A stretch of DNA of 7,464 nucleotides, taken from assembly GCA_945221685.1 (NCBI GenBank), contig CALYNN010000073.1, positions 1 to 7,464 of the forward strand, read 5' to 3'. The notes under the pieces are model-generated. The model searched no databases, was not told where the DNA came from, and saw only the letters and a program-made list of their open reading frames with translations. Made by a program: the position numbers and the translations under genes. Of the stretch, positions 5,461 to 7,464 are shown piece after piece (position 1 is the stretch's first letter; each line of letters opens with the position of its first letter). This DNA comes from an uncultured Clostridia bacterium (GTDB lineage Bacteria; Bacillota; Clostridia; Oscillospirales; Acutalibacteraceae).

Positions 5461-6699
5461 TTACAGATAGCTCAAAGGATTAACCTGCGTTCCGTTTACA
5501 CGCACCTCAAAATGGCAGTGAGGTCCGGTAGAATTTCCGGTGCTTCCGCTTTGTGCTATAACCTGACCCCTTGTAACCTTTTGACCAACGCTTACATTAA
5601 TGGCGCTGTTATGAGCATAAAGGGTGGATAATCCGTCACCGTGGTCAATCATTACATAATAGCCGTAGCTGTATGTTAAGTATTTAACAAGAATTACCGT
5701 TCCGCTTTCAGCCGCATAAACATTTGAGCCTACGGGCACAGGAAAGTCAATACCTCCGTGGTATCCGCCCGAAGAATAATACGGGAAGCCTGCGGAAATA
5801 CTTGTTGAATCGGTAGGATAACGCAGAGAGCCGTTTCCTCCTCCTGTTGAAGCAGGAAGTGAGCCTGAACCCTGTGAGGCCGCCGCGGCAGCTGCACGGA
5901 TTTCATTTTCAATCTCACGAATCTGCTCCTGGTTCGTTTCAATCATTTCCATATATTCGGTGCTTTGAGAAGAAAGCTTGCGCATTAAGGCGTTACATTC
6001 CGCCGCCTCCTCATCAAGCTGACTCTTTGAAGCGTTAATTTCGTTAATGCTTTCCTGAAGCTCCTTTTTGTCGCTTTCAAGAGCCTCTTTATCCTCGTTA
6101 AGCTCGTTTCTCTTAATTTCAAGCTCCTGCTTTTGCGCTTCGATTTCTTCCATTTTTTTCATAAGCTTATCAAGGGCTTCGCTATCCTGCTGAGAAACGG
6201 ATTTAATCATCTGAGAACGGGTAAGCATTGCGCTCATATCCTTGCAGGTAAGCAGTACCTCCAGGTTTGAAACAGAGCCGGAAACATACATTGCACGAAG
6301 ACGCTGGCAGTAAAGCTCGTAATTTGCATCAAACTCCGCCTGCTTTTTGTCTATTTCCTTTTGAGCATTTTCAAGCTCTTTTTCGGTTTTATCTATTTTC
6401 TGCTCAATGGCGTTAATTTCTGCCTGAAGAGCTTCCTTGTCGCTTTCCAGCGTGTCGATTTTATCCTGAAGCAAGCTTATTTTTGACCTAAGCGCCACCA
6501 AATATTCCTCGGTTTCGCTTTTTTCCTTAGCAAGAGAATCAAGCTTGCTTTGAGCGTCGTCAATTTCCTGCTGAATTTTTTGCTTTTCGCTTCTTAGCTG
6601 AGATGTTGTTTTTGCCTGGGCGGAAATGCCTGCGCCCATTGAGCTGAATACAAACAGAACACTCAGCAGTAGTGACAATAACTTACTGTTTTTAAACAC
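5461..6699 (-). CDS. Secreted coiled-coil M23 peptidoglycan hydrolase, PcsB/CwlO-like paralog 1 (412 aa, directly after ftsX)
   Basis: The hydrolase in the canonical position after ftsX. Its signal peptide (about 1-29) has a likely cleavage after AQA. A long heptad-rich coiled coil (about 31-272) contains the hairpin core YCQRLRAMYVSG...LLTCKDMSAMLTR (130-161) typical of the PcsB/CwlO coiled-coil domain, the part that docks to the FtsX extracellular domain in characterised systems. A short Ala run and Gly/Ser linker (about 269-292) lead to the M23/LytM domain (about 293-412) with H314 and D318 (YHGGIDF), H363 (LYAHNS), H394 and H396 (GPHCHFE), all expected zinc/catalytic residues. The predicted role is FtsEX-controlled cleavage of peptidoglycan cross-links during division or elongation. 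The GTG start (6699-6697) lies inside ftsX with an 8-nt overlap. AGGAAGG is 14 nt upstream, rather far, so coupling to ftsX termination is likely. Confidence 0.93.
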   Translation of the reverse strand: MFKNSKLLSLLLSVLFVFSSMGAGISAQAKTTSQLRSEKQKIQQEIDDAQSKLDSLAKEKSETEEYLVALRSKISLLQDKIDTLESDKEALQAEINAIEQKIDKTEKELENAQKEIDKKQAEFDANYELYCQRLRAMYVSGSVSNLEVLLTCKDMSAMLTRSQMIKSVSQQDSEALDKLMKKMEEIEAQKQELEIKRNELNEDKEALESDKKELQESINEINASKSQLDEEAAECNALMRKLSSQSTEYMEMIETNQEQIREIENEIRAAAAAASQGSGSLPASTGGGNGSLRYPTDSTSISAGFPYYSSGGYHGGIDFPVPVGSNVYAAESGTVILVKYLTYSYGYYVMIDHGDGLSTLYAHNSAINVSVGQKVTRGQVIAQSGSTGNSTGPHCHFEVRVNGTQVNPLSYL

Positions 6700-7464
6700 C
6701 GCTTATCTCACTGCCTTCCTTGTTAAGGTATTTGCTCATTGTTACAACAGAGCCGCCGACACCGCAGATTACGCCGATTGCAATGAAAATTCCAAGCATA
6801 GGCAAAGCGTAATCAACAAAGGCAATAGCCTGCAGGTTAAGTGAGCTGAGCAATTCGCTGAACTGCTTTACAGCCAGCTCATATAAGCCCCACACAAGTC
6901 CGAGAGAAATTACTCCCGAAAGCACACCGAGTATCATTCCCTCGATAACAAACGGGAACCGCACAAAATTGTTTGTGGCGCCCACTGATTTCATAATGCT
7001 GATTTCAAGGCGTCTGCTGTAAACCGTAAGCTTAATTGTGTTCGAAATAATGAAAAGAGAAATTGCGAGAAGCACAGCAACAATTACAATTGCCACTACC
7101 GAAATGCCCTTTCTGATTGCCACAAGCTTTTGGGCTAAATCCTTGTTTTCTCTTATAGTGTCGATATGGTCAAGCTTATTAAGACCGTCAACGGTTTGGT
7201 CAAACAAATCAAGATTATCCACCGTTACCTTATAAGCGTCGGGAAGAGGAATATCGGAGCTGACCTGAGTAAAGAATTCTGCCTGAGCCTTTTCCATAGT
7301 TGCAAGCTGCTCCTGCCAAGCGTCCTCCTTCGGAACAAATTCAATTTCCTTAATATTGCCGAGATTATTAATTTGGGTTTCCATTTCGGAAATCTGCTCG
7401 TCTGTTGTTTCGTCGGCAATATAAACCATAATAACATTTTCTTCCTCTATTTTTCCGAGGAGTG
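6692..7464 (-). CDS. ftsX: Cell-division protein FtsX, 5' end outside window
   Basis: Membrane partner of the FtsE ATPase; FtsEX is a type VII ABC-like mechanotransmission complex that controls extracellular peptidoglycan hydrolases. The window holds 256 C-terminal residues; the N-terminal cytoplasmic segment and first membrane helix lie upstream. Codons before the internal ATG at 7429 stay in frame to the edge (GKIEEENVIMVYIADETTDEQI), which is normal FtsX sequence, so that ATG is not the start. Visible parts in fragment numbering are the extracellular domain (about 1-115, including EFVPKEDAWQ), TM2 (about 120-142), the family signature RRLEISIMKSVGAT after TM2 (about 150-163), TM3 (about 170-193) and TM4 (about 218-242). 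The stop overlaps the start of hydrolase 1 by 8 nt. ftsE is expected immediately upstream, outside the window. Confidence 0.95.
   Translation of the reverse strand, partial: LLGKIEEENVIMVYIADETTDEQISEMETQINNLGNIKEIEFVPKEDAWQEQLATMEKAQAEFFTQVSSDIPLPDAYKVTVDNLDLFDQTVDGLNKLDHIDTIRENKDLAQKLVAIRKGISVVAIVIVAVLLAISLFIISNTIKLTVYSRRLEISIMKSVGATNNFVRFPFVIEGMILGVLSGVISLGLVWGLYELAVKQFSELLSSLNLQAIAFVDYALPMLGIFIAIGVICGVGGSVVTMSKYLNKEGSEISGV

Noticed and set aside
2404..6699. Hydrolases as inactive EnvC-like activators
   Set aside because: EnvC-type LytM domains have lost zinc ligands. All three proteins here keep the HxxxD, H and HxH residues, so active endopeptidases are the better call.
7427..7429. ATG at 7429 as the true start of ftsX
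   Set aside because: The frame stays open to the window edge with FtsX-like residues, and an intact FtsX needs an N-terminal cytoplasmic part and first membrane helix upstream.

Overview
The window is the end of an assembled contig. All biological genes lie on the minus strand and read right to left as one compact block. Gene order in transcription order is ftsX (5' part cut by the window edge), three consecutive paralogous secreted coiled-coil/M23 peptidoglycan hydrolases of the PcsB/CwlO type, queH, rarA (mgsA), and nth (3' part cut). Bases 1-48 are not genomic. They match an Illumina Nextera transposase/index adapter, so nth ends artificially at base 49.

The organism is most likely an anaerobic low-to-moderate GC Firmicute of class Clostridia, perhaps an Oscillospirales/Ruminococcus-like gut bacterium. 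This is inferred from the ftsX plus PcsB-like hydrolase order, Thr/Lys-rich linkers of the kind seen in ruminococcal cell-surface proteins, use of QueH rather than the cobalamin-dependent QueG, and overall composition. No rRNA or other marker is present to confirm it.

Region 7464-2404 is a cell-envelope module. FtsX is the membrane half of the FtsEX complex, which in other Gram-positive bacteria transmits ATP hydrolysis to an extracellular coiled-coil hydrolase. Here one FtsX is followed by three such hydrolases (412, 504 and 484 aa). All keep the full M23 zinc/catalytic residues, share the same coiled-coil hairpin core, and differ mainly in the linker between coil and enzyme (Gly/Ser, Thr/Lys and mixed charged). 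All three start with non-ATG codons (GTG, GTG, TTG). The natural hypothesis is one transmembrane switch with several alternative or cooperating enzymes.

Region 2407-49 is a housekeeping tail: queH (tRNA queuosine, last step), rarA (replication fork maintenance ATPase) and nth (base-excision repair). These genes are joined to each other and to the last hydrolase by 1-4 nt start/stop overlaps, so translation is probably coupled. The only gaps between genes are 28 nt and 59 nt. No rRNA, tRNA, CRISPR array, genuine mobile element, convincing promoter or terminator was seen.
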